Source of the DNA: Terriglobia bacterium | Lineage (GTDB): Bacteria > Acidobacteriota > Terriglobia > Bryobacterales > Bryobacteraceae | DNA: 35,491 bases | Direction of reading: 5' to 3' | Assembly (NCBI GenBank): GCA_010084195.1 | Contig: RGPS01000038.1 | Location: 1-35,491, forward strand | In this document: positions 25,975-34,663 of the stretch, in pieces | Layout: every line of letters starts with the position of its first letter | Numbering within the stretch: position 1 is the first letter of the stretch | The notes under the pieces: model-generated | What the model was told of the DNA's origin: nothing | Database searches by the model: none | The model's input: only the letters and a program-made list of their open reading frames with translations | Translations under genes and position numbers: made by a program

Positions 25975-26325
25975 GCCATTCGCCAATTGCCGTCCCCAAA
26001 CCAGAGTCAGAGCTTCTGCCTGGCCGGGAGAGGCGTGTTTGCACACACCGGGGTCCGGCGAAAAATGCGAATTGGCTTGGCTCTACATCCTGGTGCAAAT
26101 AAAGTTGGTGTGAAACGGGGTCAGGGGCTACCTCAACCAATATCCCGCACCCGGAGGGGTGGTGGCAAGCGAAAAGGCAGCGTTCACTCTTTTGTCATCG
26201 CCGGTTCCAGGTTCCTGGCCTGGTTGCGCTTCTTCTGAAAGGTCACTCTGGATCTGTAGGTCCGAGGTGTCCTGTCTGATCCGACGCCGAGCTGCATGCA
26301 CAATTGCTGCGGAAATGCCCCGCTC
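25975..26325. other. Intergenic region upstream of the metal cluster
   Basis: About 350 bp between the methyltransferase stop and the PRC/MgtE-like start. No gene is supported. I looked for an M-box (Mg2+) or yybP-ykoY (Mn2+) riboswitch on the minus strand and saw no consensus I could defend. It must hold the promoter of the metal operon. Confidence 0.5.
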
Positions 26326-26940
26326 CTACTTCGAATTCTTACGCAGAACCCAGGTCGTCATGGCTCTCAGGTCCTGGACGACTGTGGTCTTGATGGGTTC
26401 GACCAGTTCGGCCCCCAACCGTTCCGTGTGCGCCAGGAGGAGTGCTTCGTCCACCAGGTAGCGTTCGGATTGGTCGGGAGACATGTACCTTCTGCCTTCG
26501 ATTTGTTGGATCCGGGTTTCCATCCCGATGCTGGAACCGAGGCGGGCGAAGAAGAGGCCTCCCGGCTTCAGGGTTCGCCACATCTCGTTCATCATGGCGT
26601 GGAAGTGGCCGTCGTCATGGGCAAAATGCAGGACGGTGTTGCTGATCACCACGTCGGCGCAGGCGTCGTCGAACGACATCTTGTCGACCGGTTCCATGCG
26701 GAAGTTGGTCGGAGGCAACGATGGGTTGAGCTCGGCTGCCAGCTGCCGGATGGTGTCTACGGCTTGCCGGGAGATGTCGACGGCGCGTACGTCGTAGTGC
26801 TCACGGAGGAAGTAGATGATGTTGCGACCTCCGCCGCAGCCGGCGTCGAGGATGGTCATGCCGGGGGCGATTCGGCCTTTCAGCAGCTGGTCGAAGAGGT
26901 AGATATCGATTTGGCCGAATTGTTCCTGAAGCGTGAGCAT
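26326..26940 (-). CDS. Class I SAM-dependent methyltransferase
   Basis: A 204-residue protein with the class I fold: motif I MTILDAGCGGGRNIIYF (residues about 28-44), the acidic end of strand 2 (VRAVDIS), motif VVISNTVLHFAHD and LKPGGLFFARLGSS. The N-terminal QEQFGQIDIYLFDQLLKGRI precedes the fold. The substrate is unknown; tellurite-resistance TehB-like and ubiquinone-type enzymes are similar in layout. It starts 11 bp after the sppA stop and is likely in its operon, though a shared role is not obvious. Confidence 0.85.
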   Translation of the reverse strand: MLTLQEQFGQIDIYLFDQLLKGRIAPGMTILDAGCGGGRNIIYFLREHYDVRAVDISRQAVDTIRQLAAELNPSLPPTNFRMEPVDKMSFDDACADVVISNTVLHFAHDDGHFHAMMNEMWRTLKPGGLFFARLGSSIGMETRIQQIEGRRYMSPDQSERYLVDEALLLAHTERLGAELVEPIKTTVVQDLRAMTTWVLRKNSK

Positions 26941-26951
26941 GGCTGTCGGGC

Positions 26952-28706
26952 TTAGCGGAATTCCAGAGCGAAGGGCATCATTTTCAGCATTCCGCCTTTG
27001 GTCCAGACTCGCAGTCTGGCGTCTTTCAGGGCGGTTTTGAGTTCGTCCACGCCTACTCCGGAGAGGAGGGCTCCGGCTTGCTTTCTCGCGTCCTGGTCTG
27101 AGGACGAGGAAGAGCGCAGGAAGAAGTCGAGAAGGCTTCGCTTCCCGGGGTAGGGAACCAGATGAACTTTGGCGGTCGCGGGGATTCCTGCCTTCTTTCG
27201 CACCAGTTCGATGGCCTTGTCGATGCCTCCGAGTTCGTCTACCAGGCCGTTGGCTTTGGCCTGATCGCCCATCCAGACGCGGCCCTGGGCGAGGGGTTCG
27301 ATGCCTGCGAAGGTCTTCTTACGGGCGTCGGCAACCTTCTTGACAAAGTCGACGTAGCTGGCGTCGATGCCTTCGCGGAGTTTGGCTCGGTTGTCCGGGG
27401 TCAACGGTTGGTATTCGGATTCCAGCATCGCGTATCTACCACGGGTGATGAAGTCCTTGGTGATGCCGATTTTGTCATAGAGACCCTTGATGGCGGGTTT
27501 GGCCACGACAACTCCGATGGAGCCGGTTTGAGTGCCGGGGTAGGCAACGATGGTGTCGCCGGTCATGGCCATGTAGTAACCGCCGGAGGCTGCGGCGTCC
27601 GACATGGAGATCACCATGGGCTTTTTCTTGCTGAGCTGGTTCATGGCAGCCCACATCTGATCGGAGGCGGTAACTTCGCCACCGGGTGAATCGATTCGCA
27701 CGATGACGGCTTTGAGCGTGGAGTCAGCGCCGATTTTCGCGAGGGTCTTGACGAATTGCTCGGACTGGAGGCCGTCGGCGCCGTCAGAGTCGGCGTCGCC
27801 CCGGGTAATGCTGCCTTCGCCAACGACCCAGGCAATGCGGTCCAGAGAGGCAGCAGAGGCGTCCGGAACGTTAACGTAGTCGTGTTCGGAAACCTTCTTG
27901 ATTTCAGTTTGCTTGAGGAATTTCTTCAAGTCTGCAAACATTTCGTCTTCGTACTTCAGTTCGTCAACCAGGCCGTGTTGTTTGGCCTGGGCGGAGAGCC
28001 ACGGGCCCTGATCGATGATTGCCCGCAGCGCCGTCAACTCTTTGTTGCGCCCTTTGGCGACGGTGGAGATAAGGTCGCCGTAGACGTTATCGGCAATGCC
28101 GTTGAGAACCTCTTTCGTCTCCGTGGACATGGAGGTGCGGGTGTACATGTCGCCGTAGTCTTTGTATTGGCCGGCGTGTTCGACTTCCATTTGGATGCCG
28201 AGTTTGTCAAAGGTATTTTTGAAATACGTCAGTTCGAGGCGCAGGCCCTTCAGTCCGAGCGTGTCAACAGGGCCCATGTAGATTTTGGTGCAGGCGGAAG
28301 CGATGTAATATTCACGCGTGGTGGGGGCTTTCAGGAAGGCGTAAATGGGCTTGCCGGATTTGCGGAAAGTCTCGATGTCGGCCCGGATTTCTTGCATTTT
28401 GGCCCAGCCGATCTGTGCGCCCTCCGGTTCGAGGACAACGGCCTTGATGCGGGCGTCGGCGGCGGCGCGGCGGAGCATGCTCCACACGTTGAGGACGGTG
28501 ACCGACGGTCTGTCTCCAAGAAAAGGGAGGGGAATTTCCACCGGGGGGCGTTCGGGGATGTCGCCGGAGAGGTGGATGACGAGGGTGGAGCCGTCAGCGA
28601 CCGTCGGAGGCTTCGATTTTAGGGACGCGATGGCGAAGAAGCCGACGACTCCGACGAGGACGATGAGGATTGCACCGGTGATGATGCCGAGTAAGAATTT
28701 ACCCAA
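26952..28706 (-). CDS. sppA: Signal peptide peptidase SppA, 67-kDa (long) type
   Basis: Inner-membrane serine protease that degrades cleaved signal peptides. The 584-residue protein has an N-terminal membrane anchor (LLGIITGAILIVLVGVVGFF), an N-terminal half carrying the presumed catalytic Lys in YYIASACTKIYM, and a C-terminal half with the catalytic Ser in MSDAAASGGYYMAMTGD, preceded by IVRIDSPGGEVTASDQMW. This two-half form matches E. coli SppA. The start is TTG 28706 with a GGGAG about 10 bp upstream and no ATG nearby. It is divergent from the alpha/beta hydrolase gene. Confidence 0.93.
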   Translation of the reverse strand: MGKFLLGIITGAILIVLVGVVGFFAIASLKSKPPTVADGSTLVIHLSGDIPERPPVEIPLPFLGDRPSVTVLNVWSMLRRAAADARIKAVVLEPEGAQIGWAKMQEIRADIETFRKSGKPIYAFLKAPTTREYYIASACTKIYMGPVDTLGLKGLRLELTYFKNTFDKLGIQMEVEHAGQYKDYGDMYTRTSMSTETKEVLNGIADNVYGDLISTVAKGRNKELTALRAIIDQGPWLSAQAKQHGLVDELKYEDEMFADLKKFLKQTEIKKVSEHDYVNVPDASAASLDRIAWVVGEGSITRGDADSDGADGLQSEQFVKTLAKIGADSTLKAVIVRIDSPGGEVTASDQMWAAMNQLSKKKPMVISMSDAAASGGYYMAMTGDTIVAYPGTQTGSIGVVVAKPAIKGLYDKIGITKDFITRGRYAMLESEYQPLTPDNRAKLREGIDASYVDFVKKVADARKKTFAGIEPLAQGRVWMGDQAKANGLVDELGGIDKAIELVRKKAGIPATAKVHLVPYPGKRSLLDFFLRSSSSSDQDARKQAGALLSGVGVDELKTALKDARLRVWTKGGMLKMMPFALEFR

Positions 28707-28751
28707 AGTAGGAGGTCTCCCTTTCAGTCAGAAGGTAACACGCGCAGCCAG

Positions 28752-28787
28752 ATCTCAGTTCCTAATCTCAGTTCCGATATGCTGAGA
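28752..28787. promoter_or_regulatory. Direct and inverted repeats between sppA and the hydrolase gene
   Basis: ATCTCAGTTCC occurs twice (28752-28762, 28765-28775), and CTGAGA (28782-28787) is the reverse complement of TCTCAG. The cluster lies in the 85-bp divergent gap, immediately before ATG 28792, so an operator role is possible. Confidence 0.4.
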
Positions 28788-28791
28788 CGGT

Positions 28792-29787
28792 ATGAATGGA
28801 ACTGCAATTGGACAAGTTATGGTGCTGAGTGTTGTGCTCTCGGCTGGTTTAGCGGCGCAAACGCAGGAAGGTGCGCGCCGCGCTGCGTTTCTTAAGATGA
28901 TTGACCGGCCGAGGGTAGCTCTCGCTCCGCAGGTTTCCGGCGACCGGTTCAGCTACGCAGCGGATGCGGAGCAGCGGGTGCCTGGGCTTTGGGTGAGACC
29001 GCAGGGCGCCGGGAAGCATCCGGTCGTCATCGTGCTTCATGGCACGGGTGGGACGAAGGAGGGTCAGTTGCCGGTGCTGAAGCAATTGGCGGCGAAGGGT
29101 TTCCTGGCGGTGGCGATTGATGGCCGCTATCACGGTGAGCGCATCGCCGAGAAGACCGGGTCGGCGGCGTACCAGGCGGCGATGCTGAAGACATACCAGA
29201 CCGGTAGAGAGCATCCATTCCTCTATGACACTGTTTGGGATGTGATGCGGCTGATGGATTATCTGGAGACGCTGCCGGAGGTGGATGCGACGCGGATCGG
29301 GATGATTGGTTTTTCAAAGGGCGGAATGGAGACCTATCTGGCGGCTGCGGTGGATTCGCGGGTGAAAGTTGCAGTCCCTTGCATAGGGGTCCAGAGTTTT
29401 GCGTGGGCGCTGGATCATGATTCGTGGCAAAGTCGGGCGGGAACTTTCCAGTCGTCTCTGGATACAGCGGCGAAGGAGACCGGGGCTGCCGGGGTGGATG
29501 CGAAATTTGTCAAGCATTTCTATGACAAGGTCGCGCCTGGGATTTACGGAGAATTTGATGGTCCGGCGATGGTGCCGCTGATTGCTCCCCGGGCGTTGAT
29601 GACGATTAACGGGGAGATTGATGCCCGGACGCCGATGCCGGGGTTGGAGTTGTGTCTGGCGGCGGCGCGGAAGGCGTATGCCAGGGCGGCGGATAAATTT
29701 GAGGTTGTGATTGAGAAGAATACTGGTCATGCGGTGAAGCCGGAGGCTCTGGTGCAGGCGGTGGATTGGTTCGTGAAATGGCTGTAA
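28792..29787 (+). CDS. Alpha/beta hydrolase (dienelactone hydrolase / acetyl-xylan esterase-like), exported
   Basis: A 331-residue protein with a signal peptide (hydrophobic GQVMVLSVVLSAGLAA). The fold shows VVIVLHGTGGTKEGQL (oxyanion hole), VAIDGRYHGER, the nucleophile elbow GMIGFSKGGME (Ser), an acidic residue in MTINGEIDARTP, and the catalytic His in NTGHAVKP. It resembles the prolyl oligopeptidase/dienelactone group, with an insertion after the Ser. Substrate unknown; a periplasmic ester is likely. The next gene starts inside its last codons, so the two are coupled. Confidence 0.87.
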   Translation: MNGTAIGQVMVLSVVLSAGLAAQTQEGARRAAFLKMIDRPRVALAPQVSGDRFSYAADAEQRVPGLWVRPQGAGKHPVVIVLHGTGGTKEGQLPVLKQLAAKGFLAVAIDGRYHGERIAEKTGSAAYQAAMLKTYQTGREHPFLYDTVWDVMRLMDYLETLPEVDATRIGMIGFSKGGMETYLAAAVDSRVKVAVPCIGVQSFAWALDHDSWQSRAGTFQSSLDTAAKETGAAGVDAKFVKHFYDKVAPGIYGEFDGPAMVPLIAPRALMTINGEIDARTPMPGLELCLAAARKAYARAADKFEVVIEKNTGHAVKPEALVQAVDWFVKWL

Positions 29788-30128
29788 AGACGGTGGTGGC
29801 GGTGATGACAGACCTGTTCTTCCTGGTGCAGGTGACCGGGGCGGCGAAACCGCTGGGGTTGCAGGTGGTCTGTGTGAAGGATAAGGCCACGGCGCTGGAG
29901 AAGGTGAAAGCGGGCGCGGCCGGGATAGTGGTGGATTTGACTTGCTCGGGGGCGGAGCCGGTGGAGTTGGTGGAAGAAGCGAAGGCTGCCGGGTGTCCGG
30001 TGGTGATTGGGTTCTTGCCGCACGTGATGACGGATTTACGGACGCGGGCGCTGGATGCGGGGTGTGACGAGGTGTTAGCGCGGTCAGCGTTTGCGCAGAA
30101 GTTGCCGGAGCTGTTAGCGGGGATGTAG
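29778..30128 (+). CDS. Degenerate receiver-domain (CheY-like) protein
   Basis: A 116-residue single domain: VVAVMTDLFFLVQVTGAAKP, AAGIVVDLTC (strand 3 with a possible acceptor Asp), CPVVIGFLPHVMTDLRTRAL and CDEVLARSAFAQKLPELL. The alternating strand-helix order is of a receiver, but the N-terminal acidic pair reads TD and the conserved Lys of strand 5 (usual KPF) reads RSAF, so normal phosphorylation switching is doubtful. I recall similar stand-alone proteins in Acidobacteriota, with no known role. ATG 29778 overlaps the hydrolase stop by 10 bp. Confidence 0.72.
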   Translation: MAVKTVVAVMTDLFFLVQVTGAAKPLGLQVVCVKDKATALEKVKAGAAGIVVDLTCSGAEPVELVEEAKAAGCPVVIGFLPHVMTDLRTRALDAGCDEVLARSAFAQKLPELLAGM

Positions 30129-30143
30129 CGGTAGAATTCGGAT

Positions 30144-30386
30144 ATGGAACCCTGCGGACCAGGAATTGACTGGGCCGGTTGTGAGCACGCAGAGCGTGTC
30201 GCAGGTAAGGTCTCCGGGCGACCGGTTGTGCGCGGAACTCGCGTGCTCGCGGATACCAGTGTGGAAGACTCTGAGCTTGGGTCGGCGATTCCTGAGATTC
30301 AGGAGAACTATCCGGACTTGCAGGTGGCGACGATCGAGGCATTGCTTGCGTTCGCGGTCACACATCGCAGGCTGCACGTGGCGTGA
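30144..30386 (+). CDS. DUF433 antitoxin-like protein
   Basis: An 80-residue protein. It matches DUF433: IDWAGCEHAERVAGKVSGRP, VVRGTRVLADT, and IQENYPDLQVATIEALLAFA (a short winged-helix-like end). DUF433 genes commonly sit directly before a DUF5615 PIN-like toxin, and that is what follows here, with its GTG start overlapping this stop by 4 bp (GTGA). Antitoxin and operator binding are inferred from the pairing. Confidence 0.88.
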   Translation: MEPCGPGIDWAGCEHAERVAGKVSGRPVVRGTRVLADTSVEDSELGSAIPEIQENYPDLQVATIEALLAFAVTHRRLHVA

Positions 30387-30724
30387 AGATCCTTTTTGAT
30401 CAAAACCTGCCCCACAATATGCGTGGTCTGCTGCCAGAGATGGCGGGTTATCGAATTTTTACGGCTGGCGTTCTGGGGTGAGGCCACTTGCAGAACGGGG
30501 AATTGCTGCGAACTGCCGAGGACGGTGGTATGGATGTGTTTGTCACCGGCGACACGACGCTGCGATATGAACAGAATCTGACGGGTCGGCACCTTGCCAT
30601 TGTTGTACTTTCGGTAAATTACTGGCCGATCCTCAAGGACCACGCCGGGAAAATCCTCGCTGCGATCGAGGTCGCAAGGCCAGGTTGGTTTGTGGTGGCG
30701 GATTGCGGGAAGTTCAGCCGGTGA
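30383..30724 (+). pseudogene. DUF5615 PIN-like toxin, interrupted by an in-frame TGA
   Basis: The frame opens VKILFDQNLPHNMRGLLPEM and continues to FTAGVLG, then TGA at 30479-30481, then directly on in the same frame with GHLQNGELLRTAEDGGMDVF, VTGDTTLRYEQNL and AIVVLSVNYWPIL to the stop at 30722-30724. The whole is 113 codons, the normal size for the family, with the acidic PIN-like residues (FDQNLP, VTGDTTLRY) kept. The family has a Trp at or near this point (G-W-x-G-L-x-N-G), so TGG to TGA is the simplest change. The toxin would be truncated at 32 residues and inactive, while the antitoxin is intact. Confidence 0.85.
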
Positions 30725-30734
30725 CGGGTGGCGG

Positions 30735-32049
30735 ATGATGCGGTCTCTCCAGCGTCGATTCAGCGGTGTCGGTGTGGCGATCCGCAGCCACGGAGGCAAT
30801 CTTCAGCTTGGCAAATTCCGAATTGATCTCATGGGAGATGGCAGTGCTTTCTTCTACTGCGCCCGGACTGCTCACTTGGCCATTTCCGTTCAGTTCCTGA
30901 ACGTGATGGGTTTTCGCGGTACGCCCGATGATGGAAAATCAGTAGAGATACCAACGTTCATTTAGCCCGCCGATACTGGTTCCGAGATCTGTTTCGAGGT
31001 GCAGAAGGTCCGCATTGGAGAATCCGAACCACGCGGAGACAGATACGAACTCCTCCTGACGAATGTGCGCTTTGCGGAAAGTCAGCCCGCTGGTTGCTAC
31101 CTGGCAGTTACTGACACCAGCCACAGGTTATCGCTTCGGATTCTACCCTTACCTGGCTATTCGGATCGTGTAAGCTTTCGGCACAGGCGGGGCAAGGGCC
31201 AATTCCAACCGCTTCGATGGCCATCGTGTGCCCGACTCTCAAGGGGGCGGAGTTGGAAATGCTTGTATCCCATCTTTGCGTCGGTCTTAGCGTTCTGCAA
31301 GGGCAGGGAGTCAATTGGATTTACTGGGGTACGTTTAGGAAGGGGCGATTGCTTGAGAGCGCAATATTCGGCGGTTCAGTGACGAAGAGGTTCGGTGCAC
31401 CGCCACTCTGCTTTCAACAGGGCTTTCCGTCTCTTGAACTCGATCTGCAGCTCGTTGGAGATGCCGTCCAGGCGATCAGGTCGTTCCGTGAAGACTACGA
31501 TCCCCACAACATGGTGATTAATGCCTGGCTTGATGCGCGGGCGGAAGGCGACTACCTGGAGGCGAGAACCCTGCAATCTGTCGTTGTGGTCGAGATGCTC
31601 ATCGCGCTTACGGTGCAAAGGCCCCGCTCGACATTGATCGAAAGGAGTGGAAGGACCTCTCCAAAGCGTGCGTTGCTCCCAATTCCCCCCCCTATGCCGC
31701 GCACCGCCTGACTGCTCAGAAGTGGCAGGAATTACTTCGCCCAACCTTCCGAGACAATCTGAAGAAAAGTTGTCGAGTTCACAGTCTGCAGCTTGCTCCG
31801 GAAGAACTATCGCTTTTTATCAGAGTTCGAAATCGGATTGTTCATGAACTTACCTATGACTTGCATCTTGACATCCCGGCGGCGAGACGAATAGCCGGAT
31901 CGCAGCCGGCCTCAATTCATTTTTTCGCAGCTCACATAGTGGATCGGGTCATTCTTCAATTGTTTGCCCTGGGTGTGCACATTCCCGACCACAGACCCGA
32001 AGCTTCTCCAGTCTTACCGGCAAGCGTGGACGACACCAAGTCAACCTGA
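30735..32049 (+). pseudogene. Degraded gene with HEPN-like C-terminal domain
   Basis: Coding-like stretches appear in more than one frame. From ATG 30735 the first part (GVAIRSHGGNLQLGKFRIDL, FFYCARTAHLAISVQFLNVM) meets TAG at 30963-30965 and goes on in the same frame with DRYELLLTNVRFAESQPAG. By 31140 it has moved to the frame of AELEMLVSHLCVGLSVLQGQ and NWIYWGTFRKGRLLESAIFG. Near 31605-31612 it shifts again, to KAPLDIDRKEWKDLSK, then LSLFIRVRNRIVHELTYDLH, ending at TGA 32047-32049. RNRIVHE fits the R-x4-H HEPN nuclease motif in the way of ApeA-like anti-phage proteins, but that assignment is a guess. The gene is clearly inactive as read. Confidence 0.6.
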
Positions 32050-32058
32050 CATGCCACC

Positions 32059-32919
32059 ATGGAAGGATTGAATTCCGGCTGGCTACTTCTGGTTTTACCT
32101 GGGTTGATTTGGGGCGCTTCGTTCCTTTTCATCGCGGAGGGGTTGCGTTCGGTGGGGCCGAATGGCATTACCTTCATGCGGATTTTGGTCGGGTTTCTGA
32201 CCCTCGCGCTCTTCCCGGCGGCGCGCCGACCGGTTGCGCGTAAAGACTGGGGGAATGTGGCCTGGCTGGGCGTCCTTTGGTTCGCATTTCCTCTCAGTAT
32301 GTTCCCGTTTGCCGAGCAGCGGGTCTCGTCGGCAATGACAGGGATGCTGAACGGGGCGAATCCTCTGTTCGCGACCCTGGTGGCTTGCCTTATCGCCCGG
32401 AAGGCTCCGTCGCGAGGCGTAACCGTAGGTCTGCTGGTGGGACTTGGCGGTACGGTTCTGATCGGCTTGCCGGCTGCGAAGGAGGGCAGCAGCAGTCTGT
32501 TCGGGATATCGCTGATTATGGTCGCGATGGTTTCCTATGGCATTGCCCTGAGTCTGGCCCGGTCTTTGCAGCAGCACTATGGGGCCGTGCCTGTGATTTG
32601 GCGCGCTCAACTGGTGGGGCTGGTTTTGACCGCTCCGCTGGGGTTGCCGGAGTTGCTGGCGGCTAAGTGGGAGTTGGGGCCTTTGCTTTCCCTGCTGGCG
32701 CTGGGCGTGGGCGGGACGGCGATCGCGAATATCCTGATGGCGGCCGCAGCGGGGAAGTTTGGAGCGGCGCGGGCGTCAGGCAGCACGTTTTTGATCCCGG
32801 TAGTTGCGCTGGTCCTGGGAGTGGTGGTTCGACATGAGCATGTCTTGCTGGTGTCGATTGTCGGGTGTCTGGTTTGTATTGTCGGCGCGTGGATAATGAA
32901 GCGCGCGAGCAGCCATTAG
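32059..32919 (+). CDS. EamA-family (DMT superfamily) transporter
   Basis: A 286-residue inner-membrane protein with about ten hydrophobic helices in two EamA repeats: LLLVLPGLIWGASFLFIAEG, ITFMRILVGFLTLALF, ASGSTFLIPVVALVLGVVV and IVGCLVCIVGAWIMK. The conserved Pro-rich end of each repeat (LNGANPLFATLVA; FLIPVVALVLG) is present. Drug/metabolite exporters in this family move amino acids or other metabolites; no substrate can be read. It starts 9 bp after the end of the HEPN-like remnant and shows no decay itself. Confidence 0.92.
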   Translation: MEGLNSGWLLLVLPGLIWGASFLFIAEGLRSVGPNGITFMRILVGFLTLALFPAARRPVARKDWGNVAWLGVLWFAFPLSMFPFAEQRVSSAMTGMLNGANPLFATLVACLIARKAPSRGVTVGLLVGLGGTVLIGLPAAKEGSSSLFGISLIMVAMVSYGIALSLARSLQQHYGAVPVIWRAQLVGLVLTAPLGLPELLAAKWELGPLLSLLALGVGGTAIANILMAAAAGKFGAARASGSTFLIPVVALVLGVVVRHEHVLLVSIVGCLVCIVGAWIMKRASSH

Positions 32920-33671
32920 CGGTCGTTCCGGTCAATGATGCAGGCCCAGGCTCGCAATGAGCATATTTTGGGTCGACGCGCCTCGGGCGTTTCGAATCGG
33001 CAGGCAAAGTCGCGTGTTTAGGCGGTCGGGCCTGAATGCTGGTCTTCTCGTCGGCTTAGACTGCTCTCGGGTACAAACCTCAGCTACAAACGAGTGTGCA
33101 TCCCAGTCCCATATAGCCGTCTGCCCGAGAAGCGATCCGGGCGTATTGTCAGGCCGCTCAAACCTATTGACCAGGTGACCGTTGCAGCCCTGCCGTCGAT
33201 TGAACTCAGAACCGCGAGGGCGCCGAGAAGCGTTGTCTCAAGAATTGCGATTTTCAAGAGTTTTCCGCTCCGCGCTTGGCAGCACGCCGAGCTCCAAAGT
33301 CTGGCCGAGGCCGGAGCGAGGAGCGCCTGGTGTCATAAGTCTCATTCATTCAGAGACTTCGGAACAACATTCGCCAGCGACGATCGAGGCCGCGGCTACA
33401 CGCACGAAACGAGACACTGTTCCGTTTCGGATCATCTTATTTCGGGAAAGTAGTCATCCGTGGACCGCAGTCGGGTTCGCTGGCGGGCTTGCTTCCGGAA
33501 GCCCGGATTATCCCCTTAAGAGATTGATTCGATAAAGGTTGTTTTCTTTACTGGACTGCTCCCCGCCAGTCGCTGCGGGGTCGAAAGATCCGTGGCGTCC
33601 AGCGTGCAAAATACGCAAGCAAGCTTTCCTCCAGCGCTCTCCGTTTCGGAACGGGTTCACCCGGGCTCACC
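32920..33671. other. Gene-poor stretch
   Basis: About 750 bp with no frame showing family features or a good ribosome site; the open frames are short and overlap one another. A single TTCGGGAAAG at 33441-33450 matches the core of the tandem repeat that begins at 33672. It may be an eroded gene remnant next to the degraded genes on either side. Confidence 0.5.
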
Positions 33672-33817
33672 GATTCGTTCGGGAAAAGATTCGTTCGGGA
33701 AAAGATTCGTTCGGGAAAAGATTCGTTCGGGAAAAGATTCGTTCGGGAAAAGATTCGTTCGGGAAAAGACTCGTTCGGGAAAAGATCTGTTCGGAAGAAA
33801 GATCTGTTCGGAAGAAA
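33672..33817 (+). repeat. 16-bp tandem repeat, seven units plus two diverged 17-bp units
   Basis: The unit GATTCGTTCGGGAAAA repeats at 33672, 33688, 33704, 33720, 33736 and 33752 without change. The unit at 33768 has one base changed (GACTCG). Two units at 33784 and 33801 read GATCTGTTCGGAAGAAA. Each 16-bp unit contains TTCGGGAA, with TTC/GAA arms. The period is not a multiple of three, so any reading frame through it only appears open because the unit lacks stops. Confidence 0.97.
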
Positions 33818-33874
33818 GATGGCTGCAGGCTGACGCGAGGTTGGCTCAGCTGCCCAGCCCGGGGGGGGGTAAGA

Positions 33875-34663
33875 ATGCTCACCAAATCTAAAGTTCGGCA
33901 AAAAATAAGAATGGTTGGGAGAAGTTGGGTGAAGCTGCTAAACGGAAATCGCCTGCGGGCAATAACATCAGGTTGGAAGTTTTGTATCAATTTCTCGCTC
34001 TCTTCTTCTGCTCTCTCTCTTTTAGTGGGCCTCGTGGGAGCTGCGGCATCCGCTACAGCTGGTCCGATCACCGATAACATCAATTTCACCGGGGAGCAGC
34101 TCAATCCCACTTTCGGACAGTTTTCGTCCTATTCCGGACCCCAGTTATTCTCAGGATTCACAGTAGTCTGGTCCGATCGAACATTAGATTTCACGGCCGC
34201 TGCGAACATGCCTGAGGTCAATGACTCAGACCAGCCTCAGGCTCCTGACTTTTTTGCATACCTCAACCGCAGTGGATATTGGGAAAGAGTGTGGTTTGCG
34301 GGAATACTCTGGGGTGGAGATTACATTCAACGAGGGGAGATTTATGGCGGCTGTGACGCGGCAAGTATGCAGATAGGCCATTACCCCATCTATCCCTTGT
34401 GCGCATCTAGTTTAAACTTAGCTGCGGAATCGGTGTCCGAGCAGGAGTGGTTCACCGGCGACTTCCTTCACTCCAACACCTTCGGGTCGTATGGGAATTT
34501 CTCGGTCGAGATAGCGCCGTCCGCCGTCCCTGAGCCATCGTCGTGGGTACTCATGCTGGGCGGTGGAGCCTTGCTGGCATGGCTAACTCACCCGAGCATA
34601 ATCGCTGTAGTCTCGGGCAGGCGGCGCAGGGTGGCGAAACGATCGTGCCAAAACTCACGCTAA
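33875..34663 (+). CDS. PEP-CTERM sorting domain protein
   Basis: From ATG 33875 the product is 262 residues. It has a long N-terminus, then a signal-like helix (SSSALSLLVGLVGAAASATA), a body with ITDNINFTGEQLNPTFGQF and WSDRTLDFTAAANM, and a PEP-CTERM tail AVPEPSSWVLMLGGGALLAW. The basic cluster (GRRRRVAKR) comes about 13 residues later than usual. The ATG at 33911 is an alternative giving a shorter, more normal leader. The body is of unknown family. It lies 57 bp after the tandem repeat; no GTACTGGTAC element is seen here. Its end overlaps the next small ORF. Confidence 0.78.
   Translation: MLTKSKVRQKIRMVGRSWVKLLNGNRLRAITSGWKFCINFSLSSSALSLLVGLVGAAASATAGPITDNINFTGEQLNPTFGQFSSYSGPQLFSGFTVVWSDRTLDFTAAANMPEVNDSDQPQAPDFFAYLNRSGYWERVWFAGILWGGDYIQRGEIYGGCDAASMQIGHYPIYPLCASSLNLAAESVSEQEWFTGDFLHSNTFGSYGNFSVEIAPSAVPEPSSWVLMLGGGALLAWLTHPSIIAVVSGRRRRVAKRSCQNSR

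Noticed and set aside
24982-26238. Long open frame on the plus strand opposite the PRC/MgtE-like gene
   Set aside because: It is the shadow of a GC-rich acidic coding region; the minus-strand product has clear domains.
25975-26325. Possible Mg2+ (M-box) or Mn2+ riboswitch before the metal operon
   Set aside because: No conserved core could be matched by eye on the minus strand. An Rfam covariance search would decide.
30479-30481. Selenocysteine at the TGA of the DUF5615 toxin
   Set aside because: The position is a Trp in the family as I recall it, and no SECIS-like hairpin directly after the TGA was seen.
33672-33817. CRISPR array
   Set aside because: Units are directly adjacent with no spacers, and only 16-17 bp long.
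33539-33874. Coding sequence through the 16-bp tandem repeat, giving SFGKRFVREKIRSGKD repeats
   Set aside because: The peptide repeat is a by-product of a stop-free unit whose length is not a multiple of three; both strands look open.
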